Origin: CADDYT01 sp035294125
Lineage (GTDB): Bacteria > Chloroflexota > Ktedonobacteria > Ktedonobacterales > Ktedonobacteraceae
NCBI GenBank assembly: GCA_035294125.1
Contig: DATGLM010000046.1
Location: 1 to 64,000 of the forward strand
DNA: 64,000 bases
Direction of reading: 5' to 3'
The translations under genes and the position numbers were made by a program. A model generated the notes under the pieces. It was given only the letters and a program-made list of their open reading frames with translations, made no database searches and was not told where the DNA came from. This document shows positions 1-9,044 of the stretch, piece after piece; within the stretch, counting starts at the first letter, position 1, and the number at the start of each line of letters is the position of its first letter.

Positions 1-1
1 T

Positions 2-445
2 GCCTATGATCTGCTGGAATTGTTGCCGGTGCTGTGGGCGTATGCGGCTGGTCGTCCGGAGGGTGGCCCGGACGGGCTTCCTGATGGCTGGCTGCGCTGT
101 GTGGTGCCCAATGGGGATAAGAACCGCTCGCGCTGGCCGACGCATCCGGCCTGGAAAGTTGTCCAGCAAGCCTTTACGGAACCAATGGAGGTGCCAAAGG
201 ATTTTGGCAAGATTGTGCGTCATCGGTGGGAGCAGCGCAATATCGAGAAGGGCATTGAGGCCGTGACGGGCTATCTCACGTCGTTAGCGGCCTGGGCTGG
301 TGGTGAGCTTGCTGACCCTGAAATCGATGTCTCGGTGGCGTTCCATTGGCTAGCCGTAAAGGTGAGCGAGTACCTGCAACGGCTAGATCGGGACTTTGCT
401 TCTGAGGTCCAGCGCAAGCGGGTGAAGTTTCACCTGCAAGCGTAA
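2..445 (+). CDS. C-terminal part of an unrecognised mobile-element protein
   Basis: The reading frame is open from the left window edge and stops at 445, so the true start lies outside the window; a TTG at 20 is only an internal codon. The visible 147 residues are rich in Trp and charged residues and end in HLQA. I do not recognise the family. It lies 86 bases upstream of an excisionase-like gene and an integrase on the same strand, so it is probably cargo or a replication/transfer gene of the same integrated element. No signal peptide or membrane segment is visible in the part seen. Confidence 0.5.
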   Translation, partial: AYDLLELLPVLWAYAAGRPEGGPDGLPDGWLRCVVPNGDKNRSRWPTHPAWKVVQQAFTEPMEVPKDFGKIVRHRWEQRNIEKGIEAVTGYLTSLAAWAGGELADPEIDVSVAFHWLAVKVSEYLQRLDRDFASEVQRKRVKFHLQA

Positions 446-531
446 TAGCTGACGAATAGAAGGGAGGTCTTTAAAGATAGGTGGTGTGGCTGTGGCTTTC
501 TGATGGCAAGCCGTGAAGGAAGGGGTGGCCT

Positions 532-753
532 ATGGCACGAGTTAAAAATGCGGTGGAAGTACAACCTTTGCTGCTGGCAGTTCCACAGGTGGCGGCTTCT
601 TTGGGATTAGGACGTACCAAAGTATACGAACTGATTGCCACAGAGGGGTTGCCGGTGGTGAAATTTGGCACGGCGACACGCATCCCTCTGGCCTCGCTAC
701 AAAAGTGGGTTGAGAGGCGCGAAAAGCAGAGCATGTCTCTGTTAGGGAAGTGA
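532..753 (+). CDS. Excisionase-family helix-turn-helix DNA-binding protein
   Basis: This 73-residue protein matches the MerR-like HTH_17/excisionase layout: a helix-turn-helix (about residues 18-38, with SLGLGRTKVYELI) followed by the wing segment LPVVKFGTATRIPLASLQKWV that is typical of the family. Such proteins bind attachment-site DNA and direct recombination toward excision, or act as small repressors. The ATG is preceded by GAAGGAAGGGG. The integrase gene starts only 9 bases after its stop, so the two are probably co-transcribed as a xis-int pair. The family call is strong; the role as a true excisionase is inferred from context. Confidence 0.85.
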   Translation: MARVKNAVEVQPLLLAVPQVAASLGLGRTKVYELIATEGLPVVKFGTATRIPLASLQKWVERREKQSMSLLGK

Positions 754-762
754 GGTGGTGAG

Positions 763-1893
763 ATGGCAAAACAGCGCGGGCATGGCGAAGGCTCGATCTA
801 TCAGCGTAGCGATGGGCGTTGGGCTGCGACGATCACATTGGAGGGGCGCAAGCGCAAGACGTTCTACGGGAAGACGCGCAAGGAAGTAGCGACGAAACTG
901 AATGAGGCGATACAGGAACAAAAGCAAGGGATATTAGCAACAGGGCCGCAACAAACAATGGAGCAGTACCTTACGAGGTGGCTAGAAGAAGTACATCGGC
1001 CCACAATTCGGGAAAGCACGTACCTGAACTATCGCCGTTTCCTTGATAACCATATTCTTCCTGCATTGGGTCACATTTACCTCAACAAACTGACGCCACA
1101 ACTGGTACAGTCCTTTTACACTCAGAAGCTGCAAGAGGGGCTTGCTCCTGGCAGTGTGCGCGATATGCATATGGTGCTTCACAAGGCTCTGGAAAATGCG
1201 GTTCGCTGGCGGCTCGTCGGGCGCAATCCGTGTGATGACGTATCGCCACCACAATCAGTGCAACATATTGCGCAGCCGTTGACTCAGAAGCAAGCTATTC
1301 GGCTGCTGGAAGCTGCACGAGAACATAGGCTAGGGGCACTGCTGACGGTGGCTCTAGCTACTGGTATGAGGCGTGGTGAGCTTCTAGGGCTTCAATGGCA
1401 AGACATTGATTTTGAAGATAGGAGTTTGCAGATACGCCGTAGTATGGTGCGGCTCGGCAACCGGGGCGTCGTCGAGTCTCAACCGAAAACATCGAAGAGC
1501 AGGCGTAAGATTCCTTTGCCTCGGTTCGTTATCGAGATGCTAAAGGAGCATCGTACACGTCAGTTAGAAGCACGGCTGCGGGCTGGTAGCGCGTGGGAGG
1601 AAAACGATCTGGTGTTCTGCAACGGGTTCGGCAGGTTCTTCGACCAGGGCCAGCTTCATGTCGAATTTCAGAAATTCCTCAAAGACGCCGGTTTGCCTCC
1701 AATGAGGTTTCACGATCTTCGGCATAGCGCGGCCAGCTTCCTGCTCGCTATGGGTGTGCATCCGAAGGTGGTACAGGAAATTCTTGGGCATAGCGTTATC
1801 GGCACAACGATGGACACGTACTCCCATGTGCTTCCGTCGTTGCAGAGAGAGGCGATGGACAAGATGGACGACCTGTTCGGGCGCAACGTGTGA
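763..1893 (+). CDS. Site-specific tyrosine recombinase (integrase)
   Basis: The 376-residue protein has an N-terminal arm-binding domain (GSIYQRSDGRWAATI, residues 10-25), a SAM-like core-binding domain (about 65-165) and the catalytic domain. Catalytic residues are all present: Arg203 in TGMRRGE, His317 and Arg320 in HDLRHS, His343 in GHS and the nucleophile Tyr353 in DTYSHV. It cuts and rejoins attachment sites to integrate or excise the element. The start is supported by GAGGTGGTGAG just upstream. It is the last gene of the element before the chromosomal-looking permease gene, as expected for an integrase next to an att site. No truncation is visible, so it may be active. Confidence 0.95.
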   Translation: MAKQRGHGEGSIYQRSDGRWAATITLEGRKRKTFYGKTRKEVATKLNEAIQEQKQGILATGPQQTMEQYLTRWLEEVHRPTIRESTYLNYRRFLDNHILPALGHIYLNKLTPQLVQSFYTQKLQEGLAPGSVRDMHMVLHKALENAVRWRLVGRNPCDDVSPPQSVQHIAQPLTQKQAIRLLEAAREHRLGALLTVALATGMRRGELLGLQWQDIDFEDRSLQIRRSMVRLGNRGVVESQPKTSKSRRKIPLPRFVIEMLKEHRTRQLEARLRAGSAWEENDLVFCNGFGRFFDQGQLHVEFQKFLKDAGLPPMRFHDLRHSAASFLLAMGVHPKVVQEILGHSVIGTTMDTYSHVLPSLQREAMDKMDDLFGRNV

Positions 1894-1920
1894 GGCTTGC
1901 GACGGTGTTTGGCGGCTATC

Positions 1921-1969
1921 CGGTGGTATTGCTGTCAGAATAGCTGTCAACCACCGTCTTTCAGGTGGT
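1921..1969 (+). other. Mutually exclusive small hairpins downstream of the integrase (possible att or terminator region)
   Basis: CGGTGG (1921-1926) can pair with CCACCG (1951-1956), while ACCACC (1950-1955) can instead pair with GGTGGT (1964-1969). The two structures share the middle arm and exclude each other. The region from 1894 to 2124 holds no gene and no tRNA that could serve as an integration target. A role in the attachment site or in termination is only inferred. Confidence 0.25.
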
Positions 1970-2124
1970 CAAGCCTGATGGGAGGCGGCTTGAGGAACCA
2001 GTCTAGACCTTATCTAAGGAAATGCTGAGGTTATGGTATACACCGGCTCATGGGTGGTGAAAACGCATGAGAAGCGGCTCCCTCATCTGAGGGTGTCCAT
2101 ATGCATCCGCTTGCTAACTGACAG

Positions 2125-2172
2125 GAATGAGATGAAGGTTTCGGTGGACATACCGGAACCTTCATCTCATTC
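2125..2172. repeat. Strong inverted repeat at the 3' end of the permease gene
   Basis: A perfect 16-bp stem (2125-2140 with 2157-2172, GAATGAGATGAAGGTT) is extended by an inner CGGT/ACCG pair (2142-2145 with 2152-2155), leaving a 6-base loop. It lies 22 bases beyond the stop of the minus-strand permease gene and between it and the integrated element. No T-run follows in either direction, so it is not a classical intrinsic terminator; RNA stabilisation or boundary function is possible. Confidence 0.6.
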
Positions 2173-2194
2173 CCCACCCCTATTCGTTCCTCAT

Positions 2195-3850
2195 TTATTC
2201 GCCGCCAGCGGCACCCTCGACATCGACGGAGACGGTTTCACCGAGTTCGTGTTCAATGGCGGTGAGTTCGGCTTCGGAGCCTTGAATAACGGGGCCTTTG
2301 AACCAGTTGCGGGCGCTGGCTCGCCACCAGATGGTGATGATGATGAACGTGCCGAGCACCACGACAGGGGTGTAGTTGAAGTTCAGGGCCGTAATGGGGC
2401 GGGCAGTGGGCAGCATGAAGAGGATGGAGATCAGAAACACCCAGATCACAGCAATCCAGCCAATCGGCGCGCTCCATGCACCCAGTCGCCACGGGCCGGG
2501 GGTAAAGTCTCTGGCGAAGCGGCGCAGCAATATGGGCAGCGCATACGCGATGTAGAGGCCGATTGTCGCGATGGAGGTGACTGCCGCGTAGGCGGTATAG
2601 TTGGCAACCGTAGGAATAGCCAGGATAAAGGCGCACACGACAGAGAGCAGGATAGCGTTGCGTGGGGTGCGTCCCCTGTCCAGACTATGCCAGAGGTTGT
2701 GGAAGGGCACCGCGCCGTCACGGGAGAAGGCATAAATCATGCGCGAATTCGACGTGACGGAGGACATGCCGCAGAAGAACTGGGCAAAGGCAATCACGGC
2801 AAAGAGCAGCGTTCCCAGCACATAGCTCAGGCGGCTCTCCAGAATATACAGCACAGGATTGACAAAGCCACCGGCGGCAGCCAGGTCAGGCGTCGCGGCT
2901 GAGAGGCCCATCAGGAGGATGTAGCCGGCAACGGCGGAGACCACAACCGACATCACGACGCCCCACGGCGCTCGCGTGTCAGCACCCACCGTCTCTTCGG
3001 TCATGTGGGCGGAGGCGTCGTAGCCGGTATAGGTATACTGCGCCAGCAGCAGACTCAAGAGGAAGGCATACCAGATGGGGAAGCCTGTCGCGTTGAAGGC
3101 TTGATTTAGGCTAAACAGCGTACCCACAGAATTCAAGCCGTGAACGTGAGAAGCCGCGACCTGCGCACCACAGCAGACACCTCCGGCGGCAGGATTGAAC
3201 TGCAGACCAATGAGGGTCGCACCCACAACTCCTATCACAATCAGCAGCACACCGGCGATATGCCACCAGACGCTGACATCGTTGAGGAAGGCCACAATGC
3301 GCACGCCGAAGATGTTGAGCAGAGCATGCAGGGCGAGAATAACGGCATAGATCAGCAAGGTAGTCCACTGTGTCGCCGGATCGGTAAAGCCCGGTACTGC
3401 TGGCACGGCCGGAATCCAGGCGTGCAGCAGGGTATCAACCGTGACGGCAGCGCCATAGTCGATACCGGCGGTAATGGCAACCTGACCGATGAGGTTGAAC
3501 CAGCCGGTGTACCAGCCCCAGCCGGGGCCGCCGAGCTTAGATGCCCAGTAGTAGAGGCCACCGGCAGTGGGATAGGCGGAAGCCAGCTCGGCCATGCCCA
3601 ACGCCACAATGACCACGAAGACCGTAACGATCGGCCAGCCGAGGGAAGCGGCAGTGAACCCTCCGTTAATCGTGGTCAGGTAGAAGAGCGTGACGCAGCC
3701 GCTGAGGATGGAGATGATCGTAAAGGAGATCGCGAAGTTGGAGAAGCCGCCCATGGCGCGGAAAAGTTCCTGGGCATAGCCCATAGCATGCAGACGTTTG
3801 ATATCCTGCGCGATAAGCTCGTCTTTGGTCGAGCGCGGAGTTGAACTCAT
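2195..3850 (-). CDS. APC-superfamily amino acid permease
   Basis: This 551-residue integral membrane protein has about 12 hydrophobic segments. The first carries FSNFAISFTIISILSG, the signature glycine-rich helix of the amino acid-choline transporter group (GABA/choline permease-like), and YPTAGGLYYWASKLGG follows in helix 3. Members import amino acids, choline or GABA across the cytoplasmic membrane by proton or sodium symport; the substrate cannot be told from sequence alone. The ATG at 3850 has a strong AGGAGGTG site. The gene is transcribed alone, divergent from the queuosine salvage gene. Length and ends look complete. Confidence 0.9.
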   Translation of the reverse strand: MSSTPRSTKDELIAQDIKRLHAMGYAQELFRAMGGFSNFAISFTIISILSGCVTLFYLTTINGGFTAASLGWPIVTVFVVIVALGMAELASAYPTAGGLYYWASKLGGPGWGWYTGWFNLIGQVAITAGIDYGAAVTVDTLLHAWIPAVPAVPGFTDPATQWTTLLIYAVILALHALLNIFGVRIVAFLNDVSVWWHIAGVLLIVIGVVGATLIGLQFNPAAGGVCCGAQVAASHVHGLNSVGTLFSLNQAFNATGFPIWYAFLLSLLLAQYTYTGYDASAHMTEETVGADTRAPWGVVMSVVVSAVAGYILLMGLSAATPDLAAAGGFVNPVLYILESRLSYVLGTLLFAVIAFAQFFCGMSSVTSNSRMIYAFSRDGAVPFHNLWHSLDRGRTPRNAILLSVVCAFILAIPTVANYTAYAAVTSIATIGLYIAYALPILLRRFARDFTPGPWRLGAWSAPIGWIAVIWVFLISILFMLPTARPITALNFNYTPVVVLGTFIIITIWWRASARNWFKGPVIQGSEAELTAIEHELGETVSVDVEGAAGGE

Positions 3851-4007
3851 GGAACACCTCCTGAAATAGAGATGTAAAGGCCAGAAATTTTTGAACTTTT
3901 TCCAGCCTTCATATCATTGCTGTGTTGGAAATAAGCATAACATTATTCTGAGCGTTTCGTCAATGAAAACAAGGGCCAGCTTCCTTTGTCAGTGAGGCTC
4001 GTATAGA

Positions 4008-4037
4008 TTGACGGGAGGGGATGCTGCCTAGTAGAAT
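4008..4037 (+). promoter_or_regulatory. Predicted sigma70-type promoter for the queuosine salvage gene
   Basis: TTGACG (4008-4013) and TAGAAT (4032-4037) are separated by 18 bases and lie 39 bases upstream of the start codon at 4077. The rest of the 3851-4076 intergenic stretch is AT-rich and shows no other feature that I can support. Confidence 0.5.
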
Positions 4038-4076
4038 CAAGGCAAGATCAGGAGAAGGGATAAAGAGAGAACTTTT

Positions 4077-5123
4077 ATGGACAATTTGCTGGAAGATTTT
4101 GAGGATGACGATATTTATGCGCTTGACGCGGCTGCTGATGCACTGGGGGTGTTGCACAGTACGCTACCTGTGGTTGAGCAGGGGGAAAACGTCTGGATTA
4201 ATCAGGAGCGGCTAGAGCAGCTTGCCCGCTCCTGGGCACAGAGCAGGGAAAACACCAGGGACTTCGACGCGGCCCTGTGGAACGAGCAGTACCACTTCAA
4301 CGACAACACGGAACGTACTGTCAACTGGGTGCTGCTGCTCGATGCTTTGAATTTCTGCTTCTGGGCCGAGAAAGGCCAGCCGCGCTGGCAGATTGAGTAT
4401 AAGGGGGAAACGCTTAATGGCTACTGGGCAGAGGCGGCCTCGCTTAAGAGGGCGGTAGAAGAGGGCATTCCATTGTGGGACGCGACGTACCTCAGCAGCA
4501 TGAGCAGCGAAGACCTGGCCCATATTTTTCGCGGGAAAGATGGCTCTCCAGCCATTCCTCTCTTCGCGCAGCGGCTTGAGAATGCGCGAGAGGTTGGTCG
4601 TGTCCTGCTAGAACGATATGAAGGGCAATTTGCTCGCTTCATCGAGCAGGCAGGGGGAAGCGCGCCTCGCCTTGTCGCACTGCTGGCAGAGAATTTTGCC
4701 TCCTTTAATGACGTGACAACCTATCGTGGGCAAGAGGTGCGTTTCTACAAACGAGCGCAAATTTGTGTCGCGGACCTCTATGGTACCTTTGGCGGCAAAA
4801 ACTGGGGGGCATTTTTCGATATCGAGCGGCTAACGGCCTTTGCCGATTATAAACTTCCGCAAGTCTTGCGCCACTATGGTGTGTTAGAATATAGTCCAGC
4901 TCTGGCTGAGCGCATCGATAACGAGGAACTGATTCCCACCGGCAGTGAGGAGGAGATCGAACTACGCGCGGCCACAATCTGGGCGAGCGAGCTGCTGAGA
5001 CGCGAATTGGCACGGCAGAGGCACCCTATGACGCCAGCCGAAATTGATCAGCGACTCTGGTTGCTTGGTCAAATCGTGTCAGATATGAAACCATATCATC
5101 GTACTCGGACGATTTATTACTAG
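4077..5123 (+). CDS. qng1: Queuosine 5'-phosphate N-glycosylase/hydrolase (queuosine salvage, DUF2419)
   Basis: The 348-residue protein matches the queuosine salvage family (DUF2419, Qng1), which releases queuine base from queuosine 5'-monophosphate so that it can be reused for tRNA wobble modification; the structurally studied bacterial member comes from Sphaerobacter, another Chloroflexota. Family signatures visible are LNFCFWAEKG, GYWAEAASLKRAVEEG, and the active-site region RAQICVADLYG..FADYKLPQVLRHYGVL with the conserved Asp near residue 257. Length is normal for the family. It has its own predicted promoter and a hairpin after its stop, suggesting a single-gene unit. Assignment rests on recognition of these motifs. 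Confidence 0.85.
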   Translation: MDNLLEDFEDDDIYALDAAADALGVLHSTLPVVEQGENVWINQERLEQLARSWAQSRENTRDFDAALWNEQYHFNDNTERTVNWVLLLDALNFCFWAEKGQPRWQIEYKGETLNGYWAEAASLKRAVEEGIPLWDATYLSSMSSEDLAHIFRGKDGSPAIPLFAQRLENAREVGRVLLERYEGQFARFIEQAGGSAPRLVALLAENFASFNDVTTYRGQEVRFYKRAQICVADLYGTFGGKNWGAFFDIERLTAFADYKLPQVLRHYGVLEYSPALAERIDNEELIPTGSEEEIELRAATIWASELLRRELARQRHPMTPAEIDQRLWLLGQIVSDMKPYHRTRTIYY

Positions 5124-5141
5124 TTCTTCAATACCTTCAAG

Positions 5142-5204
5142 CGGGCCGGTGAAAGGTCTGACTTCGGCCACTTTCCTTGTGGGGAAGCAAACCTGACAGG
5201 CCCG
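5142..5204 (+). other. Structured RNA element between qng1 and murE
   Basis: CGGGCC (5142-5147) pairs with GGCCCG (5199-5204) and encloses at least one inner hairpin (CTTTCC with GGGAAG, 5171-5186). AAAA rather than a T-run follows, so it is not a clear terminator. It lies about 70 bases before the murE start and could be the folded end of the qng1 message or a leader. I do not recognise it as any known riboswitch. Confidence 0.3.
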
Positions 5205-5272
5205 AAAAGTTCAAAATAGTAATGTACTAGAAAGTCACGGGCAGGCATTGCTTGCCCACTGAAGATATCGTT

Positions 5273-6835
5273 ATGCAATTACAAACATTACTGACGGCAC
5301 TAGAACAACCGCCGCTGGCCCTGCTGACGAAGGATGGCCTGAAAGATGTTGACACGTTCTTCAGCGATACGGAGATCAGCGCCCTGGCCTACGATTCGCG
5401 GCAGGTTATGCCGGGCGGACTCTTCATCGCGGTGCCGGGGACACATACCGATGGGCGGCGCTACCTGGGCGAGGCAGCGGCGCGAGGAGCGGTCGTCGCG
5501 CTCGGCGAGGCACTGGATACGCCAGCCTCCGCTTTACCGCTACCATACATCGAAGTGCGCGACGTGCGTATCGCGCTGGCAAATCTTGCCTGTACCTTCT
5601 ATGGCTATCCGGCGCGGCAGCTCTGTACTATCGGCATCACCGGCACGGATGGAAAAACGACAACCAGCAACCTGATCAGCACTATTTTTGACACCGCAGG
5701 CAAGCCAACAGGCTTGATGACAACGGCCAATTTCAAAATACGCGGCGAGGAATGGGAGAACACCACGCGTCAAAGCACGCTGGAGGCTCTGGAAGTGCAG
5801 CAATTCCTGCGTCGCGTGCTCGATGCCGGGGTCACGCACGCCATTATTGAGTCAACCTCGCACGGACTGGAACTGCGCCGCGTCCACGGCTGCGAGTTCG
5901 ATGTCGGCGTCGTCACCAATATTACGCACGAGCACCTGGACTTTCACAGGACGATTGAGGCCTACCGGCGCGCCAAAGCACGTCTCTTTGAGATGCTTGA
6001 CCCGGAGCGCGATAAGGGGCTGGGCGCTCGCCCCGTTGCTATACTCAACCGCGACGATATCAGCTACGACATACTGAAACCCTACTGCCGCGTTCCCATC
6101 CTGGATTATGGCATTGACACGCCAGCCGCCGTGCGCGCCGTTGATCTGCAATTGCGAGCTGACAGCACGCGCTTCCGGGCGCTGCTGCCTGATATGGAGA
6201 TAGAGATTGAGACCAGGCTGGTCGGGCGTTTCAACGTGAGCAACTGCCTGGCAGCCATCGCCACCGCTTACAGCCAGGGCATCGCGGCAGGTGACATCGC
6301 CCGTGGGCTGGAAAGCGTAACGGGCGTGACGGGGCGCATGGAGCGCATCGACGAGGGACAGGATTTCACAGTCATCGTCGATTACGCCCACACTCCCGAT
6401 AGCCTGGAAAAAGTGCTTGCCATCCTGCGCCCCCTGACAAACGGAAAGTTGATGGTTGTCTTTGGTTCCGCAGGTGAGCGTGATGTGCAGAAACGCCCGA
6501 TCATGGGACGTATCGCGGCACAAATGGCAGATTTTTTCGTTATTACAGATGAGGATCCGCGCGAGGAAGACCGCGCAAAGATACTGGACGAAATCGCGCA
6601 GGGAGCAGAAGCGCAGGGGAAGCATCGTGGCCGCGACTTCCTGTGTATCACGGATCGCACTGAGGCGATTGCGCAGGCTTTCGTCAGGGCGAAGGCGGGT
6701 GACACCATCCTGCTGGCAGGAAAGGGACACGAGCAAAGCATTTTTATTGGACGAGAAAAATTACCCTGGGATGATCGACGTGTAGCCCGAGAGCAATTGA
6801 GACGTTTTCTGCGACCAGGCCGGGCAATCTGTTAG
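5273..6835 (+). CDS. murE: MurE-type UDP-N-acetylmuramoyl-tripeptide synthetase
   Basis: This 520-residue Mur ligase adds the third amino acid to UDP-MurNAc-L-Ala-D-Glu in the cytoplasm. Visible are the MurE N-terminal domain (DSRQVMPGGLFIAVPG, 41-56), the ATP loop GITGTDGKTTTSN (121-133), THEHLDFH (218-225), the carbamylated-Lys region AYRRAKARLF (Lys235), DYAHTPDS (370-377) and GKGHEQ (483-488). The third-residue recognition motif is DEDPR (426-430), not the DNPR of meso-diaminopimelate enzymes, so the substrate may be another diamino acid. I chose ATG 5273; an in-frame TTG at 5252 is possible. It precedes an MraY-like gene, suggesting a small cell-wall or cell-wall-like cluster. Confidence 0.9.
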   Translation: MQLQTLLTALEQPPLALLTKDGLKDVDTFFSDTEISALAYDSRQVMPGGLFIAVPGTHTDGRRYLGEAAARGAVVALGEALDTPASALPLPYIEVRDVRIALANLACTFYGYPARQLCTIGITGTDGKTTTSNLISTIFDTAGKPTGLMTTANFKIRGEEWENTTRQSTLEALEVQQFLRRVLDAGVTHAIIESTSHGLELRRVHGCEFDVGVVTNITHEHLDFHRTIEAYRRAKARLFEMLDPERDKGLGARPVAILNRDDISYDILKPYCRVPILDYGIDTPAAVRAVDLQLRADSTRFRALLPDMEIEIETRLVGRFNVSNCLAAIATAYSQGIAAGDIARGLESVTGVTGRMERIDEGQDFTVIVDYAHTPDSLEKVLAILRPLTNGKLMVVFGSAGERDVQKRPIMGRIAAQMADFFVITDEDPREEDRAKILDEIAQGAEAQGKHRGRDFLCITDRTEAIAQAFVRAKAGDTILLAGKGHEQSIFIGREKLPWDDRRVAREQLRRFLRPGRAIC

Positions 6836-6945
6836 CCCGCTCTGACTATCTTTGATTCAGCCGTTACTGAGAGCGGTTGTATGACGTTTGTAGATATGTA
6901 TGCGTAAGGGAGTCCTGTGCCGGAGCGCCTTTTGTGGGAGAATAT

Positions 6946-8886
6946 ATGATTCCATTATGGTTATTAATGATCTTCGCTGGCTGTACAACAGCGAGCGTGC
7001 TGCTTTGCGGTATCGCGATGAAGTTGTTTCCCCGCTTTCGCAGTGGAGAGTTCAAGCGAGGACCCCATCGCTCCGACCTTGCAGAAGGCGGGCGAGAGAT
7101 TAAGATTATTGAATTACCCCTGGTGGGCGGCCCGGCATTCACGCTTGCTCTGATTGTTACAGGAGTGGCAGCAGGCTACCTGCTGAACTTCAATACAGAC
7201 CAATGGAAACTTCTGCTCATCGGGCTGGCAGCAACTGCTGGCTATATGATTATCGGATTTGTGGACGACTGGCACAAAGTATATAGCAAAGAGGGAATAC
7301 GCGAGCGCGATAAATTTATCAGTGTTATGGTGGTCTCGATGAGCGCGGCATTTCTCTACTTCTGGCTCCTCCCCACCGGCAAGCAGCCATACAGCCCTTA
7401 TTCCCAGCTTCCCATCATCGGCTCTCTGGTCAATCTGATCATCATCAACCATATCGATTATGCCTGGCTCCTATTTTTAATGCTGATGACCGGCATCATC
7501 GGCACTGTAACCTCACTATCGGTCGATTTTAGCGATGGACTGGACGGGCTGGCCGGAGGATTAGTCTTCAGTGCGGCGCTGGCCTTTGGCATCATTGTTA
7601 CCGGTATTATCCAGGGCCCGCATTCGGAAGGACTGGTTGTAGAACTGCTCTCGCTGCTATGCGCAGGTAGCGTGCTGGGCTTTTTGCCCTGGAACTGGCC
7701 CTCCTCGTGGGCCGCCCGCAAGAGTACCGCCAGGCGCCGGGCAAGGATCTACATGGGAGATAGCGGCGCGCTTGCGCTGGGCGGCTTGCTGGCAATGATC
7801 GCCATTTTTGCGCGCCAGGAGATACTCCTGCTCATGGTCGGGTGCGCGTTTGTGCTTGAAGGACTCTCCGCGCTGATCTCCGCGCGTATCCTGACCCCAT
7901 TCTTCCGCAAAAGGCTGCAACTGTTGCGCTACGCCAGCATGAGTGACGTCCACGTTCCGCACACGGAGTTTCCGCGTCCCTTCCTGGCAACGCCACTGCA
8001 TCACCACTTCGACCTGCTCGGCTGGGATCGCCGCCGCCTGGTCTACGGCGCGTGGGCGCTGGGCGCCTGTTTCGCCATTCTCGGCGTTTTGATCGGTATT
8101 GCCCCCTTCACCTGGCAGCGCTACCTGGCACGTATCGCCGTGCTGATCGTGGCCTGGATTGTCTGGTCAAGCGGCTCCTGGACGCGGCGCTACTTTATCG
8201 GCAAGTACCCCGCCAATCGCACAAGGAGACGGCGGCTTGCTCTCTTCTATGGTTATCCATACAGTATCATGGGCATCAACCTCTTTCACCTCGTGGAAGT
8301 GATCGCCGAGGCCAGCGAAGATGTGATTGAGACGCCCGCCGAAGAAGCGGTTCTCTGGCAGCGTATAAGCATCTATGACGCGCGTGCCCTGCTTGGCCTC
8401 TACTGCTACCGCGCTGGCTACTATCCAGCGGCTATGGCGCAGTGGTCGCGTATTCCAGTGGCTAACCTCGCCCTGCGCCCGAATATTGCCGGGCTGCTTG
8501 CCGAAGTCGAGAATCGGCTGGCGCTGGAGCAACAGGAGACACAGCCCATGCGCCGCGACCAGATTCTGCGCCAGCAGGAGCCGATCATTTCCGGCAATCT
8601 GGCGCCCGCCGACCTGCCCAATCCTTATGAACCAATCCGCAATGAAGAGAAGGAGGGCTGGATGACGGGAAAGCTTGAAGTCTACAATAACGATCGCAAT
8701 GATAGTGATGGCGAGGACGACGAGGAAAACCAGGTTACAGCTCCGCTGCGCAAAGACACCCCGGTTCCGACTAACCACCGCACCAATGGTCATATCGGCG
8801 GCACAGAGCCGACTCCCAGAGATGCCGTCACACGCAAGAACTGGCTGGCTCGCCTGATTCATCCCTCCCCTGATAGAGACGGATAG
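6946..8886 (+). CDS. mraY: MraY-like phospho-MurNAc-pentapeptide transferase with a long C-terminal extension
   Basis: The first roughly 420 residues of this 646-residue protein form a polyprenyl-phosphate phospho-sugar transferase with about ten membrane helices. All hallmark motifs are present: FVDDW (105-109), DFSDGLDGLAGG (194-205), YMGDSGAL (269-276) and the MraY-specific LHHHFDLLGW (351-360). It should move phospho-MurNAc-peptide onto undecaprenyl phosphate at the membrane. Typical MraY is 320-360 residues; here about 220 further residues follow the last helices, hydrophilic and acidic, with a DDEEN stretch and no recognised domain. The insert between the SDGLDG and MGDSG motifs (SSWAARKSTARRRARI) is also unusual. 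ATG 6946 has GGGAG upstream. Substrate could differ from standard lipid I precursor. Confidence 0.88.
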   Translation: MIPLWLLMIFAGCTTASVLLCGIAMKLFPRFRSGEFKRGPHRSDLAEGGREIKIIELPLVGGPAFTLALIVTGVAAGYLLNFNTDQWKLLLIGLAATAGYMIIGFVDDWHKVYSKEGIRERDKFISVMVVSMSAAFLYFWLLPTGKQPYSPYSQLPIIGSLVNLIIINHIDYAWLLFLMLMTGIIGTVTSLSVDFSDGLDGLAGGLVFSAALAFGIIVTGIIQGPHSEGLVVELLSLLCAGSVLGFLPWNWPSSWAARKSTARRRARIYMGDSGALALGGLLAMIAIFARQEILLLMVGCAFVLEGLSALISARILTPFFRKRLQLLRYASMSDVHVPHTEFPRPFLATPLHHHFDLLGWDRRRLVYGAWALGACFAILGVLIGIAPFTWQRYLARIAVLIVAWIVWSSGSWTRRYFIGKYPANRTRRRRLALFYGYPYSIMGINLFHLVEVIAEASEDVIETPAEEAVLWQRISIYDARALLGLYCYRAGYYPAAMAQWSRIPVANLALRPNIAGLLAEVENRLALEQQETQPMRRDQILRQQEPIISGNLAPADLPNPYEPIRNEEKEGWMTGKLEVYNNDRNDSDGEDDEENQVTAPLRKDTPVPTNHRTNGHIGGTEPTPRDAVTRKNWLARLIHPSPDRDG

Positions 8887-9044
8887 AGCCTTTCCTGTGC
8901 CCGGTACATAAAAATACTGACCAGATTATCCCCTTTTTTCATGAGGTTATGTTATACTATGCCACAACCACCTATCCTGGGGGATGAGATACTCTATAAG
9001 AGGGGAATACTCCACATTTCTAATGCTTTTTGGGGGGGAACATT

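Noticed and set aside
1894..2194. A tRNA or clear attachment site next to the integrase
   Set aside because: No tRNA-like fold and no second copy of a core repeat could be found in the visible sequence; the other end of the element lies outside the window.
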